DNA of 43,611 bases from Nymphaea colorata. Lineage: Eukaryota; Streptophyta; Magnoliopsida; Nymphaeales; Nymphaeaceae. The stretch spans positions 1 to 43,611 of the forward strand of contig NW_022204664.1 of assembly GCF_008831285.2 (NCBI RefSeq). The letters are read 5' to 3'. The notes beneath the pieces were generated by a model. It worked only from the letters and a program-made list of their open reading frames with translations. It did no database searches and was not told the origin of the DNA. Below are positions 23,917 through 34,243 of this stretch, one piece after another. Numbering within the stretch: position 1 is the stretch's first letter; each line of letters starts with the position of its first letter. The position numbers and the translations under genes were made by a program.

Positions 23917-24827
23917 TCAAAAAAAATACTTCTATAAAGCCGATATAACAAAGTAGCATGTACAGGTGTCTTATCTCCATTGGTTCGGTGGCCGACAGGT
24001 TTAATAGCCAATACAAAAGCATTTGCATAGGCTTTCATTCAAATATTTTCCAGGTGGACAAGTTATGTTGCAAGGCTTTTGGCAGATACATGTCTTTGGG
24101 TTCTGTAGGAATCCTGGAAAACAAGCGGGTGGCTTACATTCGCATTTGCAAGTATTTGGATTCCAATACCTTAATGAAGAGATGCATGATGCTGGGTATT
24201 TACACGTGCAGCCACATGTTGGATAGCCTGACCATTGAACCAGGGGATTGTTTGAGGAGCAACCGCATGGATTTGTGCATTAGCACTTGCAAGTAAATCT
24301 GTTAAAATAAGTAAGTGGGCCGCCACAGTTGAAGCAAGCTGTTACGTCTTGAGTAATTGCAAAGATGACAGCAGCAGGGCTTTCTTGTACTGATTACTAA
24401 TTAGTAACTTTTATCTTGAGAACGTTTAATCCACACTTGACGTTGGAAAGCTGAAAAGTTTGCACTTATTTCCAATTAAACGAGTAGCTTGTTGGGGATG
24501 ACATCGGCACCCCATCGTTTAATCTTGCCGTGAAGTAGTTGTCAGCTGTAATGAAAAGCCTAGCAGGCCTTTTACATCAGCATAGAATCTCGACTCAGTC
24601 TAGAGCGTATATGCTGGCCAAAAGTCTCCGCCGTCTCTCCAGAGCCACCTCGCACCCCAATTTTTGTATACATAGTTGCGAGTATTTAGATTGTGATGCA
24701 ATTCTTAGACGACTGCTACACCTGCAGGCTTGGTGATTATGGTATTATCAAGGCCTGATTTTATCAGTACAATCTATTGTTAAATCGTGAGTGCAGATAG
24801 GCAAGCAAGAACTAAAAGAATCTGCAT
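23917..24827 (-). CDS. Secreted CXCXC protein, array member 6
   Basis: About 303 aa. MQILLVLACLSALTIEQEIV signal peptide, in which TAA and TAG supply the Glu residues. The beta-rich domain is of the HHN...YNWGARWLWRDG type, shared with members 8, 11 and 12. After a shift near 24568 follow ITADNYFTARLNDG, KCGLNVLKIKVTN, PAAVIFAITQDV, CFNCGGPLTYFNRFTCKCEC, GYPTCGCTCKYPASC, ACFPGFLQNPKTCICQKPC and CPPGKYLNESLCKCFC. Ends TCTCYFVISALEKYFF then TGA at 23917. One net shift. The C-terminal part is only two or three modules long. Confidence 0.8.
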
Positions 24828-25495
24828 TATAGTGCGTTAAGATTATAAGATTAATCTTAAATGAATTTCGATGGACTGAAAATCCAGGATATAATTAAAT
24901 GTCGTTGCTTCTGTAAAATTTTTTGATTGTTATCACCAAAGGAGCTTTCTTGGTTATGAAACCATTAAAAAGACTATATTTTCAACTCAAAAACCCTATT
25001 CTCTTTTATTTTTTTACTTTTTTCTCTGCTTTTGAGAAAAAATCTCCAGATAATCAAAATATTAAGCAAAATACTTTTGAAGATTTTTAATGATGCTAAT
25101 TAACAAACAAAAAAAAGTCAATTTAATCATTTTCCTGTTTTGAATTTTATTATTTTAACTGCCACTCCAAAAAGCCCACTACTAAAGATTCGAAAGATAT
25201 GTTGACTTTGCCTTTCCAAAGATAGTTGTTCTATTTAATCTATTCAAAGTTTTGATCTGATAAGTATGCCATAGTTTGGAGGATTCCTCAGAAAAATCAA
25301 ACGAAAAAAAAAATGATCAATTCTTCATCTCTGGATAGGCTGAATAAGTCTTACTACTATCATTTAACCAGCCGCTTTAATCCTAACAGCCTTAAGACAA
25401 TTAAATTTAAATTCAAATCTTTGAGCATCGTTTATTTTAATAAATGGTTCGAGAGGTAGATTCTATAAAATTAAAGGCATGGATGTGATAAACGA
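24828..25495. other. Intergenic spacer
   Basis: AT-rich, including poly-A/T runs near 24990-25080. Upstream of member 6 only a degenerate CAGTCC version of the shared element is seen (near 24874). No gene recognised. Confidence 0.45.
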
Positions 25496-26391
25496 TCAAG
25501 GCTCTGATTTTATTTCGTCAGCGGCTGACCAATCTGTCGGGCCGACGCAGCGGCAAGAGTTTTCACTCCATCTTAAAGGAAGCTTGCATGGAACGATCGG
25601 TATGGGGCATACGCAACGACATGATCCTGAGTGCCAAAACTTTGGTGGGGGGCAAGACCTCTGGACGCATTTCTTGACACATTCACAAGTTTTTTGTCTT
25701 GTTACAAGCCAGGAAGGCAGGCGACGGTCTTACATACGCAGGAGCATGTCGGTTCGTACCAGTATCTGTTGGGGGCGCAGTCGAGAGGCTTGGCGCACTT
25801 GCAACCGCAAGTGGGGTAGTCGAACCAGTTGAAGAGAGGGTTCACTTTTTCGCACTTGCACCCCTCAAGACATTCGCACTTACAAGTGTCCCTGTTGTAG
25901 AAGGAAAGGGGAGACCTACAGGCGTAGCAGCCAGACTGGTCCTGCAGGATGGCGAAGATGACGGCCGCGGGAGTACCATGGTCTCTGTTGGTCACTCTGA
26001 TGGTGAGGATGTTGATTCCGCATCGAATGTTAGTGAGGTCGAACTTGAAGACCTTTGTCCAGTTGTCTCCTGTCATGGCTGCTCCTCCATTCAAACTAGC
26101 TGAGAAGACGTTATCAGCTGTGATGATGAGTGTGCCTTTGTTGATGCAGTCGGCGGCGAACTGAGCCTGGAAGGTCAAGGAATCGCCGTCGGGCCACGAG
26201 GCGGGTCCTGATTTCCACAGCCACTGTGCGGAATGGCCGATGTGGTTGGCGGTATTTGTATTGTGGTGTGTCTCAGCGATCAAAGTCAGTCCAACTGGTG
26301 AGGTGATAATGGTGTTCGAGGGGCTCGAGCTGATGAGGACAGTCTGCTGCAGCGCGACCATGCACAGGAGGGCGAGGACAATCACCTTCAT
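25496..26391 (-). CDS. Secreted CXCXC protein, array member 7
   Basis: About 298 aa, GC-richer than its surroundings. MKVIVLALLCMVALQQTVLI, beta-rich domain (NTANHIGHSAQWLWKSGPAS, ITADNVFSASLNGGAAMTGD, RCGINILTIRVTNRDHG, PAAVIFAILQDQSG), CYAC..CKCECLEGCKC, NWFDYPTCGCKC, CSCVCKTVACLPG. A one-base shift near 25700, in the shortened run at GLxQDKK, leads to KTCECVKKCVQRSCPPPKFW and GSCRCVCPIPIVPCKLPLRW, ending in TGA at 25496. Closest to members 5, 9 and 10. Confidence 0.87.
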
Positions 26392-27086
26392 GCTTCTAGA
26401 ATGTTGATTTATATTTATAGCCGTGCTAACTTTTGCATCTAAAGCCCTAAATTACTGGATTTCAGAAAAATATTATCTCCGCCACTTTATTTTGGGCAAA
26501 TCATATAAACCATCTCTTTGCTTAAAATAGACTTCAGATTGCTAAAAAACTCTATAAGGAGCAGTCTCCCCTCATTACTTATTTCGAATATTTTTCCATC
26601 TTACCATAAATCCCAATATACGGAATACAAGATTTCTCAAGAGCAGATATGGCTGCCCAAAAAGTCAAAGACATATTTATAGTAAAAATTAGAGATATCT
26701 ATCATTCTATGTTCATTTTTTTTTTATGGAAAGCTTTATTCTTTACTTTGCATTTTATTGCAGACTCAAGTATATGCAAAAGGGTCGTATGACTTCAAAA
26801 GGGCAGAAAACTGATTGATAAAGGTGGCTTGGCCTTAGGAATAAATATTCCTTAGCACCATTAGGTGACAGAAAGTTATGTTTAGCGAAAAAAATAAAAA
26901 GCTAGCTAATTTTGGCATCAGTCAAGCACAGATTAATTCACGCTGGCAAGCTTAATAAGCAAAACAATTAAATGCCATATTAATATTAGTAGGTCTTCTT
27001 CCATCAATATAAGCTTTTACTATACAGCCGAACATCCAAATTTTAATTTGTTGAGTCCAATAGATGATGGTTGTTTGGATAAAAGA
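26392..27086. other. Intergenic spacer
   Basis: Promoter of member 7 followed by AT-rich DNA; no gene, RNA or repeat recognised. Confidence 0.45.
26453..26458 (-). promoter_or_regulatory. Shared CCAGTA element, member 7
   Basis: Coding strand GAAATCCAGTAATTTAGG, 62 bases upstream of the ATG; nearly the same context as member 5. Confidence 0.45.
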
Positions 27087-27992
27087 TCAATAAGGAATCT
27101 TCCATATAGCATAAGAGCATGTGCAGGTGTCTTATCTCCATTCATTCGGGGGAAGGCAGAGTTGAACATATATGCAGAAGCATTGGCATAGCAGTTCGTT
27201 CAAGTATTTTCCAGGTGGGCAAATTATCTTGCAAATCTTCTTGCATTCACAAGTTTTTGAATTTTGGTAGTACCCTGGAGGGCAGACGGGTGGCTTACAT
27301 TCGCATTTGCATGTATTCGGATTCCAATACTTTTAGATCTGAATACATGACATTGGGTATTTACACGTGCAGCCGCATGTTGGATAGCCTGACCATTGAG
27401 CAAGGGGATTGTTTGCCGTGCAGTTGCATAGATTCGTGCATTAGCACTTGCAAGTAAATCTGTTAAAATATGAAAGAGGTCCTATACAGTTGAAGCAACC
27501 ACTTTGGTTTTGAAGAATGGCAAAAATGACTCCGGCAGGATTAAATCCATTACTTTTTCTATTTGTAGCTCTTATCCTGAGGTTATTTGTGCCACAAAAA
27601 ACGTTGAAAAGGGTAAAAATGTATACCTAGGACCATTACTTATATGACGATGAAGAGACAGGAGTCCCACCATTTAAGATCGCTGTAAAAACGTCATCCG
27701 TAGTTATTACAAGTTTAACTGGGTTGTCGCAATCCGCATAGAAATTGACTTCAACATAAATTGTCTATGCTGGTCTTGAGTCGGGCCCATTTCTCCAGAT
27801 CCACCTCGCATCATAATTGTTGTATATAGAATTATGAGTATATTGGTTGTGGTAGTGTGCCAAGACGAGGCTTGCGTCAGGGGGGTAAGTGATTTTACAA
27901 TTAGTAAGGCCTGATCTAAATATTAAGACCTATTGACTGATTGCTGTCATACCGAGAATGGTAAGGATCATGAGTGCGAACAGGGGCCTCAT
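27087..27992 (-). CDS. Secreted CXCXC protein, array member 8
   Basis: Intact 301-aa frame. MRPLFALMILTILGMTAISQ signal region; beta-rich domain with HNQYTHNSIYNNYDARWIW, ITTDDVFTAILNGGTPV, FCGTNNLRIRATN and PAGVIFAILQNQ; then CFNCIGPLSYFNRFTCKCEC, GYPTCGCTCKYPMSC, CKCECKPPVCPPGYYQNSKT and CPPGKYLNELLCQCFC, ending DTCTCSYAIWKIPY. Glu is written TAG or TAA at least six times. The Cys framework matches member 6. This is one of the two short members with no frame damage, and so the best template for the subfamily. Confidence 0.88.
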
Positions 27993-28438
27993 TTTTGATG
28001 TAATAAATATATATGGATTAATGGTAACTGGGATTTATTTGCACTGGGAATTGGGTTTAAACAAAAAATCATTATTTTGTCCAAAATGATCGTCAATTAT
28101 TACTCAAAGAGCCATGACCGCTCAGAAACAGTAAAGGAGATCAAAGTACCATCTTTTGGCACTTTTTTTCTTTTATTCTATGAGATTTAAGAATTGAAAA
28201 AAATTAATCAAATGATCAAAAGCTTAAACATATATTTTTCATTTATCTTTGAAGGAAAAGCATCTACCCAATCATATATGGAATATTTGAAGGATTCGAT
28301 GATACTTTTTAGATATTTAGTTGTATTTTGTAAAAAAGCCTCACATTACACATACTAAAGGGAAAGTAGATCTTTCTGGCTTCGGATAGTATTGCCATCG
28401 AATGAAATATTTAAAACAATAAAATCATGGCCGCTACA
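27993..28438. other. Intergenic; 5' flank duplicated at member 11
   Basis: Bases 27993-28165 are nearly identical to 32252-32430 upstream of member 11, while the coding regions behind them have diverged far more. The rest is AT-rich without a gene. Confidence 0.7.
28025..28031 (-). promoter_or_regulatory. Shared CCAGTTA variant, member 8
   Basis: Coding strand CCCAGTTACC, 33 bases upstream of the ATG; same variant and distance as member 11. Confidence 0.35.
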
Positions 28439-29476
28439 TCAAGAAGAATCGAAAATAAAAGCTCTCTTTTTCAAAAAAGGAATAAAGGCAAAGGCTATTA
28501 GAAGCAAATAGTTATCGTCTGATTTAAAAAGAAATGTTTTAACGAAATGAGCAGGTTTAGAATGCGACAAACAATCATCATTTAGCTGGTATTCCTTTCT
28601 TAATTCCTGCAAATATTTGGACCAAAAGGAACAAACCTCTACAGGCACATACACATTTTGTCGTCCCATTGTTTGGGATGGCATTTTACAAACTGTATGG
28701 GGCACTCACAGCTGCAAGAACCAGTGTGCCATATCTTTCCTTCTGGGCAATCAAAGGTTTGGTCACATATTCTCACGCATCGGCAACTCTTCTCGTCCCG
28801 CTTTTATCCTTAAGAACAGCAAATTTTTTCTAAAGAGCAGCATTCGTCTAGTACCTACTGGTCAGACATTCTGGCGTAGTGGGATGCACTTGCAACCACA
28901 GGTCGGATAGTCTTACCATACATAAAGCCAATCAACCTATGTGCAGTTAAAGGTGTATAAGCATTAGCACTTACAAGTTTCAGCGTTGTAGAAAGAGCGA
29001 GGAGAGCATGTATAGCATCAGTCTGGTCTTGGGTAACAGCGAAAATGACAGCTGCAGGAGAAGATGTATGCCTGTTGGTCACGTTGATGATGAGGGTGTT
29101 CATCCCGCATTGAATATTGGTCAGTTCAAACGTGAAAACCTTTTTCCAGTTGTCTCCTGTCATGGCTGCTCCTCCGTTTAAGCTGGCGGAGAAGACGTTA
29201 TCGGCAGTGATTAGGAGTGTGCCGAGGCTTCCACAGTCAGCAGTAAACTGCGCCTGGAAACAGCAACATCACCGTTCGGCCACGAGGGAGGCCCTATTTC
29301 CACAGCCACTGTGCTGAGCAAGAGATGTAATTGGGATTATTCGTATTGTGATGGCTCTCCGCGATCACCGTCAGTCCGGAAGGTTAGGTAATAATCGTAT
29401 TCGAGGGGCTCGAGCTGATGAGAACATTTTGCTGCAGTGCGACCATGCACAGGAGGGTGAGGATGATAAGCTTCAT
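28439..29476 (-). CDS. Secreted CXCXC protein, array member 9 (duplicate of 10)
   Basis: MKLIILTLLCMVALQQNVLI, then NTNNPNYISCSAQWLWK, a one-base shift near 29270, ITADNVFSASLNGGAAMTGD, QCGMNTLIINVTN, PAAVIFAVTQDQT. A one-base loss near 29013 (GCATCAG against GCAGTCAG in member 10) follows, then YPTCGCKC, SCRCVRICDQTFDCPEGKIW, GSCSCECPIQFVKCHPKQW and MCMCLE. The last part (SKYLQELRKEYQLNDDCLSH) runs into flanking DNA that is not shared with member 10 and ends at TGA 28439-28441. With four or more shifts it may be decaying, but several look like sequence errors, because the twin copy is longer by one base at the same place. Confidence 0.7.
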
Positions 29477-29877
29477 ACTCTTAGAATGTTTATATAAGAA
29501 TCTTAGATATTACATCTATGACTCATTATTATTACTGGTTATTCGGATTGTTTTATCAACAACAAAACATATCTGTTGAGGTGACTCCTCTTGCTAAAAA
29601 TAAATATCATAAATGGCACTCATTTGCTTATAAGGAATGCTATAATCGTACTTTGAGCGGTTTAACGTAAATAAAACAAAAAGATTAATCAGCATGTGAA
29701 AAAAGTCTAAGCCTTTCGAGCAAAAGGCATTTATTTTTATTACCATCTCAAAAGCTAAGATTTTTTTAGTTAAGACATGCGTCTTGGGCGGCTTATTATT
29801 AGTCTTTGTGGCTGACTGGTTTCAAGACAATAAAGAGCGGCTTAGCTCGCCCAGCTCCAAAATTAAATCATAACTAT
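29477..29877. other. Intergenic spacer within the duplication
   Basis: 5' flank of member 9, nearly the same as 30863-31270. It contains the shared promoter-like element but no gene. Confidence 0.55.
29533..29538 (-). promoter_or_regulatory. Shared CCAGTA element, member 9
   Basis: Coding strand ATAACCAGTAATAATAATG, 57 bases upstream of the ATG. Confidence 0.45.
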
Positions 29878-30862
29878 CTTTTTCTTTTGTTAGTGTACTT
29901 TTATTCATAAAAATCTTCTGATTTAAAAAGAAATGTTTTAACGAAATGAGCAGGTTTAGAATGCGACAAACAATCATCATTTAGCTGGTATTCCTTTCTT
30001 AATTCCTGCAAATATTTGGACCAATAAGGAACAAACCTCTACAGGCACATACACATTTTGTCGTCCCATTGTTTAGGAATTGGCATTTTACAAACTGTAT
30101 GGGGCACTCACAGCTGCAAGAACCAGTGTGCCATATCTTTCCTTCTGGCAATCAAAGGTTTGGTCACATATTCTGACGCATTAACAACTCTTCTCGTCCT
30201 GCTTGTATCCTTAATAGCAGCAGTTTTGCCCGTTCCAGTACCTACTGCCAGCATTCTGGCGGAGTGGGATCGCACTTGCAACCACAGTTTGGATATTCTT
30301 ACCATATATAAAGCTCGTTAACCTATTTGCAATCAAAGGTGTATAAGCATTAGCACTTGCAAGTTTCAGCGTTGTAGAAAGAGCGAGGAGAGCATGTATA
30401 GCAGTCAGTCTGGTCTTGAGTAACAGCGAAAATGACAGCTGCAGGAGAAAATGCATCCCTGTTGGTCACGTTGATGATGAGGGTGTTCATCCCGCATTGA
30501 ATATTGGTCAGTTCAAACGTGAAAACCTTTTTCCAGTTGTCTCCTGTCATGGCTGCTCCTCCGTTTAAGCTGGCGGAGAAGACGTTATCGGCAGTGATTA
30601 GGAGTGTGCCGAGGCTTCCACAGTCAGCAGTAAACTGCGCCTGGAAACACAACATCACCGTTCGGCCACGAGGGAGGCCCTATTTCCACAGCCACTGTGC
30701 TGAGCAAGAGATGTAATTGGGATTATTCGTATTGTGATGGCTCTCCGCGATCACCGTCAGTCCGGAAGGTTAGGTAATAATCGTATTCGAGGGGCTCGAG
30801 CTGATGAGAACATTTTGTTGCAGTGCGACCATGCACAGGAGGGTGAGGATGATAAGCTTCAT
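29878..30862 (-). CDS. Secreted CXCXC protein, array member 10 (duplicate of 9)
   Basis: Near-copy of member 9 with the same signal peptide, beta-rich domain and modules. It keeps TDCYTCSPRSFYNAETCKC in frame where member 9 has lost a base. Shifts remain near 30650 and in the region 30150-30330. The C-terminal tail (YLQELRKEYQLNDDCLSHSK, then KSEDFYEEKYTNKRKREL) continues beyond the duplication edge and ends at TGA 29878-29880. The two tails therefore share their first part and differ after the breakpoint. Confidence 0.72.
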
Positions 30863-31310
30863 ACTCTTAGAATGTTTATATAAGAATCTTAGATATTACA
30901 TCTATGACTCATTATTATACTGGTTATTCGGATTTTTTATCAACAACAAAACATATCTGTTGAGGTGACTCCTCTTGCTAAAAATAAATATCATAAATGG
31001 CACTCATTTGCTTATAAGGAATGCTATAATCGTACTTTGAGCGGTTTAACGTAAATAAAACAAAAAGATTAATCAGTATGTGAAAAAAATTCTAACCTTT
31101 CGAGCAAAAAGGCATTTATTTTTATTACTATCTCAAAAGCTAAGATTTTTTTAGTTAAGACATGTGTCTTGGGCGACTTATTATTAGTCTTTGTGGGTGG
31201 CTAGGTTCAAGACAATAAAGGAGCGGCTTTAGCTCACTCTAGCTCCAACAATAAAGATCATCAGCTATCTTTTTCTTCTATTATTATACTTTTATTTATA
31301 TAAAAGAATG
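29920..31310. repeat. Tandem segmental duplication, copy B
   Basis: Second copy of the 28521-29909 segment, covering member 10 and its 5' flank, in the same orientation and directly adjacent. Confidence 0.92.
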
Positions 31311-31319
31311 CTGATTTGT
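30863..31319. other. Intergenic spacer
   Basis: 5' flank of member 10, belonging to duplication copy B. No gene recognised. Confidence 0.5.
30918..30923 (-). promoter_or_regulatory. Shared CCAGTA element, member 10
   Basis: Coding strand ATAACCAGTATAATAATG, 56 bases upstream of the ATG. Confidence 0.45.
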
Positions 31320-32251
31320 TTATGAATAAGATGATTGATTGTTTGGATAAAGATCATTCTCAAAACCACCACTAATAACGCAATCGCATATATCGTCGCT
31401 CCAGCGATATGGTGGTATACAGGATTGCATATAGATGCAACTGCATTTGCATAAATTGCATCCGGATATTTTCCAGGTGGGCAAAACTTGGAGGTCCAAA
31501 GGGGCAATTTTCCAGCAGTTGCAAAGAATGGATGCTGATAATATCCTGGAAGGCATATTTTGGCTTACATTAGCATTGACAAGTCGATGGATTGAAATAT
31601 TTGAGCTATGAACACTTAAATATTTTTTGCACATGCAGCCACATGTTGGGTAATCGTACCATATCATGAGTGGGTTGAATACATTTGATGTGCAGTTGCA
31701 TCCGTTGATGCACTAGCACTTGCAGGTCTTTTTGTTGTAGAATGATAGGGGTCCAATGCAATTATAGCAAGTGTCTTGCTTCTGTGTTATTGCGTATATA
31801 GCAGCTGCAGTACCAAACTTATTCCTAATCCTTATTTTGAGGAAGTTTGGACCGCAATTAGGTTATTGAGTGGGAATTAACTAATAGTGAACCAGGGGTT
31901 CCGGGTGTTGGGGTCATGGCCATTCCACTATTTAGATAGGCTTTAAATTAGTCATCGGCCGCTATTGCAAGCCTCGCAGTGCCAGGCTTTTTGCAATCAG
32001 CATAAAATCTGGACTCAACCCATATTACTTAGCCAGGATTTGCGGAGGGTCCACTTCTCCAGATCCACCTTGCACCATAAGAGAACAGAAGGAGAGGAAT
32101 TGAGGGATAACTCGGCTCTATAACAGCTGTAGCCGGAGGAAGAGGAAGGTGAGGATGGTGTTTGAAGGCGATGATGCCAAGAGTACTACTGTCTGTTGTA
32201 CCGTGAGCATACACATAATGGTAAAGACAGTGAGTGCCAGAAGGGCCTCAT
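31320..32251 (-). CDS. Secreted CXCXC protein, array member 11, damaged
   Basis: Starts at MRP like member 8, but the frame changes within the signal peptide (LALTVFTIMCMLTVQQTVVL in the next frame). Recognisable pieces follow: SYGARWIWRSGPSANPGE, ESRFYADCKKPGTARLAI, CYNCIGPLSFYNKKTCKCEC, WYDYPTCGCMCKK, LCKCSCIYMQSCIPPYRW and DICDC. Five or more shifts occur and the end is uncertain: the frame followed passes 31320 as TAA, and a TGA in another frame near 31345 matches the stop context of members 6 and 8. More damage than the other copies, so decay is possible here. Confidence 0.6.
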
Positions 32252-32566
32252 GTTTGATGTAATAAATATATATGGATTAATGGTAACTGGGATTTATTTG
32301 CACTGGGAATTGGGTTTAAACAAAAAATCATTATTTTGTCCAAAATGATCATCCATTTTTACTCAAAGAGTCGTGGTCGCTCGGACACAGTAAAGAAAGC
32401 AACGTACCATCTTTTGGCGCTATGTTTTCTTTTATTCTTTGATATTTAAGAATAAAATTTGAATCAAATGATCAAAAAAGCTTAAACATATATTTTTCAT
32501 CCATCTTGAAGGAAAAGTATTCTCAGGCAAAACTTGCAACATTCCAACCCTTCTCGTTACCATATT
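32252..32566. other. 5' flank of member 11
   Basis: The first 180 bases are the near-identical twin of 27993-28165; the remainder is AT-rich without features. Confidence 0.6.
32284..32290 (-). promoter_or_regulatory. Shared CCAGTTA variant, member 11
   Basis: Coding strand CCCAGTTACC, 33 bases upstream of the ATG. Confidence 0.35.
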
Positions 32567-33058
32567 TCATTTGGATTATTGAATTTTATTAGACAAAATG
32601 GGAAAAGAAGCTGTCATACGATTCAAGGTAAAGCCTATATTCTAAACGCTAATTTCTAATTTTACCATTTGTCCTATGCTCAAATTTTCTTATCTTGAAT
32701 GATTTACCCATAATCTATATTATAAAATAGAGGATGATCTTTCTGATAAAATAAAAAGTTAGAACCCACCATGAAGCAATCCTTTTGGATTTCTCTTTGT
32801 CCCATAAAATCCTAACTTTTTTGACGATATGCATATTAAAATACATTTACATATATTATAAGCTTCGATTATTATTCCATAAGGATAAGCTATAACAGCC
32901 ATCTAGAGCTATTTCTAATGCAGCTGTCTGTTCAAAGACATTGCTAGAACTCTGCTAGCCGAAACTGCAGATGCACAAACCGATTCATAGACGTTATGTA
33001 GCCCTAAGAGAATCTATGATCTTATTATTAGTGGCTACAGGATAAAAAGGGACAGCAT
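32567..33058 (-). CDS. Possible hypothetical protein, 163 aa
   Basis: Open frame from ATG 33058 to TGA 32567 in the UAR=Glu code, opening MLSLFILEPLIIRSEILLGL and continuing with a helical segment (SASRVLAMSLNRQLHEKELE). With a single stop codon, frames of this length occur by chance in AT-rich DNA, and a different plus-strand frame across 32870-33267 is also open. I do not recognise it, and there is no paralogue in the window. Weak call, made because amino acid composition is balanced over the first half. Confidence 0.25.
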
Positions 33059-33334
33059 ACTAGCGGTGTAAGAGCCTGAATTATTATAAGGACACGAATG
33101 CTACTCATGATGATTAAGAATAAAATTGCAATTAACGGCAAATGATATCTAATTGTACTCGAGCAAAAGATATAAAGAAAAAAAGAAGATTAATTGACTA
33201 AAAAACCTCGATTTTTTTGCATGTTTACTGCATAATCATTTTTTATTTGTATGCTATCTTTTATTGACTATTCTTTTATCTCTTTTTACTAACTAATATA
33301 CTTAAATATATAAGATGATGATGATGTTTTGGAA

Positions 33335-34243
33335 TCATGAAGACGAGATGACTCCTCTTGTCCACAGCCATTCTGGAACACATTTGCATGAGTTATCGTC
33401 CCAGCGATAGCCTAATATACAGGATTGCATATACAAGCATACGCACTTGCACAGGTAGCCGTCCCAATATGTCCCAGCAGGGCAACTAATATTGGTTCCC
33501 CATTTGCAATTCTTAGCGCAGTCACAGGTCTTTTGACTTTGGGTATAGCCAGTGGGGCAGCCGATAGGTTTGCATTTGCATGAGCATGTGGGTTCGTTCC
33601 ACATGTACTTGATTGGGCATTTAGTTACAAATTTGCATTTGCATCCACAGATAGGATAGTCATACCATACCATCAGTGAGTTGGAGGGTGTGCAGCTGCA
33701 TCCTTTAATGCATTAACACCTACAAGTTTCGACATTATAATAAGAAAGAGGTGAGGTACATTTGTAACATAGGCTCTGGATTTGGTAAACAAAGAAGATA
33801 AGAGCTGCAGGAGATCCAGAGTGATAATTGGTTACTTTTATCTTCAGAGTGTTTGGGCCGCAATTAATGTTGTTGAGGGGGAAAGTATAGACGTTTCTCC
33901 AGTCATCTCCTGACATGATTGTGCCGGCTCCATTTAGAAGAGCTTAGAACTTATTATCGGCGGTGATGTTTAAGACAGCAGGTACGCGGCAATCAGCATA
34001 GAATTTGGTTTCGAAAGTTACCTGGTAGCCTTCATCCCACGAGTCTGGCCCATTTCTCCAAATCCATCTCGCGCCTTGATTGTAAATGGAGTTCTGGGTG
34101 TATTGGTTGTGATGGAACTCCTGAATGACTGGGACTCCGGGTGGAGAGAGCACAATGGTGTTTAATTGATTTGACTTTAAAAGATTGGCGTGCAGTTGTG
34201 GGAGCAGGCAGAGGAAAACGAGCAGAATGAAGCTTTTTACCAT
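33335..34243 (-). CDS. Secreted CXCXC protein, array member 12
   Basis: Intact 302-aa frame. MVKSFILLVFLCLLPQLHAN signal peptide; beta-rich domain with VIQEFHHNQYTQNSIYNQGA, RWIWRNGPDSW, FYADC, ITADNKFEALLNGAG (Glu is TAA), NCGPNTLKIKVTN and PAALIFFVYQIQS; then CYKCTSPLSYYNVETCRCEC, WYDYPICGCKCK, CSCKCKPIGCPTGYTQSQKT, CDCAKNCKWG and YRWDDNSCKCVPEWLW. The tail is strikingly like the silk-homology tail of VEGF-C in Cys spacing and in ending with CKCVP..W. Right-hand end of the array; the next gene is unrelated. Confidence 0.9.

Larger units (their letters stand above)
28521..29909. repeat. Tandem segmental duplication, copy A
   Basis: About 1.39 kb covering member 9 with its 5' flank. It matches 29920-31310 with scattered substitutions and one-base indels, offset about 1399 bases. 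The left edge (CTGATTTAAAAAG) is inside the 3' coding end of both genes. Confidence 0.92.

Noticed and set aside
32870-33267. Plus-strand frame between members 11 and 12
   Set aside because: It has no ATG at its start, and the overlapping minus-strand frame is at least as protein-like; neither could be confirmed.
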